This document shows, in pieces, positions 6,409 through 6,419 of a DNA stretch of 6,419 nucleotides (positions within the stretch are counted from its first letter, which is position 1; every line of letters starts with the position of its first letter). The DNA is from Anaerolineae bacterium (GTDB taxonomy: Bacteria > Chloroflexota > Anaerolineae > 4572-78 > J111), in the NCBI GenBank assembly GCA_020433785.1, contig JAGRCC010000622.1, positions 1-6,419 of the forward strand, given 5' to 3'. Under the pieces are notes generated by a model that ran no database searches, had not been told where the DNA came from, and saw only the letters and a program-made list of their open reading frames with translations. The position numbers were made by a program, and so were the translations under genes.

Positions 6409-6419
6409 TTTCCGAGTGA
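6396..6419. mobile_element. Possible terminal inverted repeat of an insertion sequence (speculative)
   Basis: The last 24 bases begin GGTTCTTTGGTAGTTTCC, loosely like the GGCTCTT-type ends of ISL3-family elements, and begin just where the ligase-like protein stops resembling its family. The ligase frame reads 10 bases into it and meets TAG at 6406-6408. Only one end would be in view, and there is no transposase and no target duplication to confirm it, so this is a suggestion for the cause of the truncation. Confidence 0.15.

Overview
The window is a compact surface-glycan (cell-envelope polysaccharide or glycolipid) biosynthesis locus from a bacterium. The base composition is moderate and almost every base is coding. 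The mix of a fatty-acyl-AMP ligase with its own carrier protein, GT-B and GT-A glycosyltransferases, two sulfotransferases and a polytopic O-antigen-ligase-like protein is typical of accessory exopolysaccharide regions in environmental bacteria. Chloroflexota or Cyanobacteria would fit, but the phylum is a guess from gene content, and no marker gene is present.

Layout. Two transcription units diverge from a control region at about 1120-1247. On the minus strand, a small acyl carrier protein (914-1168) is followed by an adenylate-forming ligase (start 917, running off the left edge), with a 4-bp ATGA overlap. On the plus strand, five genes run head to tail with zero, overlapping or very short junctions: a GT4-type glycosyltransferase (about 1248-2417), a GT8-like GT-A glycosyltransferase (2418-3464), a Sulfotransfer_1-type sulfotransferase (3461-4309), an NDST-like sulfotransferase of a different subfamily (4287-5207), and an O-antigen ligase/polymerase-like membrane protein (5221-6408). 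The last one stops early relative to its family.

The control region holds a strong minus-strand sigma-70-like promoter (TTGACC, 17 bp, TATCAT), a plausible plus-strand promoter inside the carrier-protein gene (TTGACA, 17 bp, TACCAT), and a near-perfect 20-bp palindrome between them that looks like an operator. This also bears on where the first glycosyltransferase starts.

How the genes may work together (inference): the glycosyltransferases build an oligosaccharide, the sulfotransferases add sulfate from PAPS at two kinds of position, and the ligase-like membrane protein polymerises or attaches the product outside the membrane. The ligase/carrier pair activates a fatty acid that could acylate the glycan or its lipid anchor. 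No PAPS-synthesis gene, acyltransferase, PKS, flippase or regulator gene lies in the window. No rRNA, tRNA, CRISPR array or complete mobile element was seen, and there is no gene-free stretch over 300 bases.
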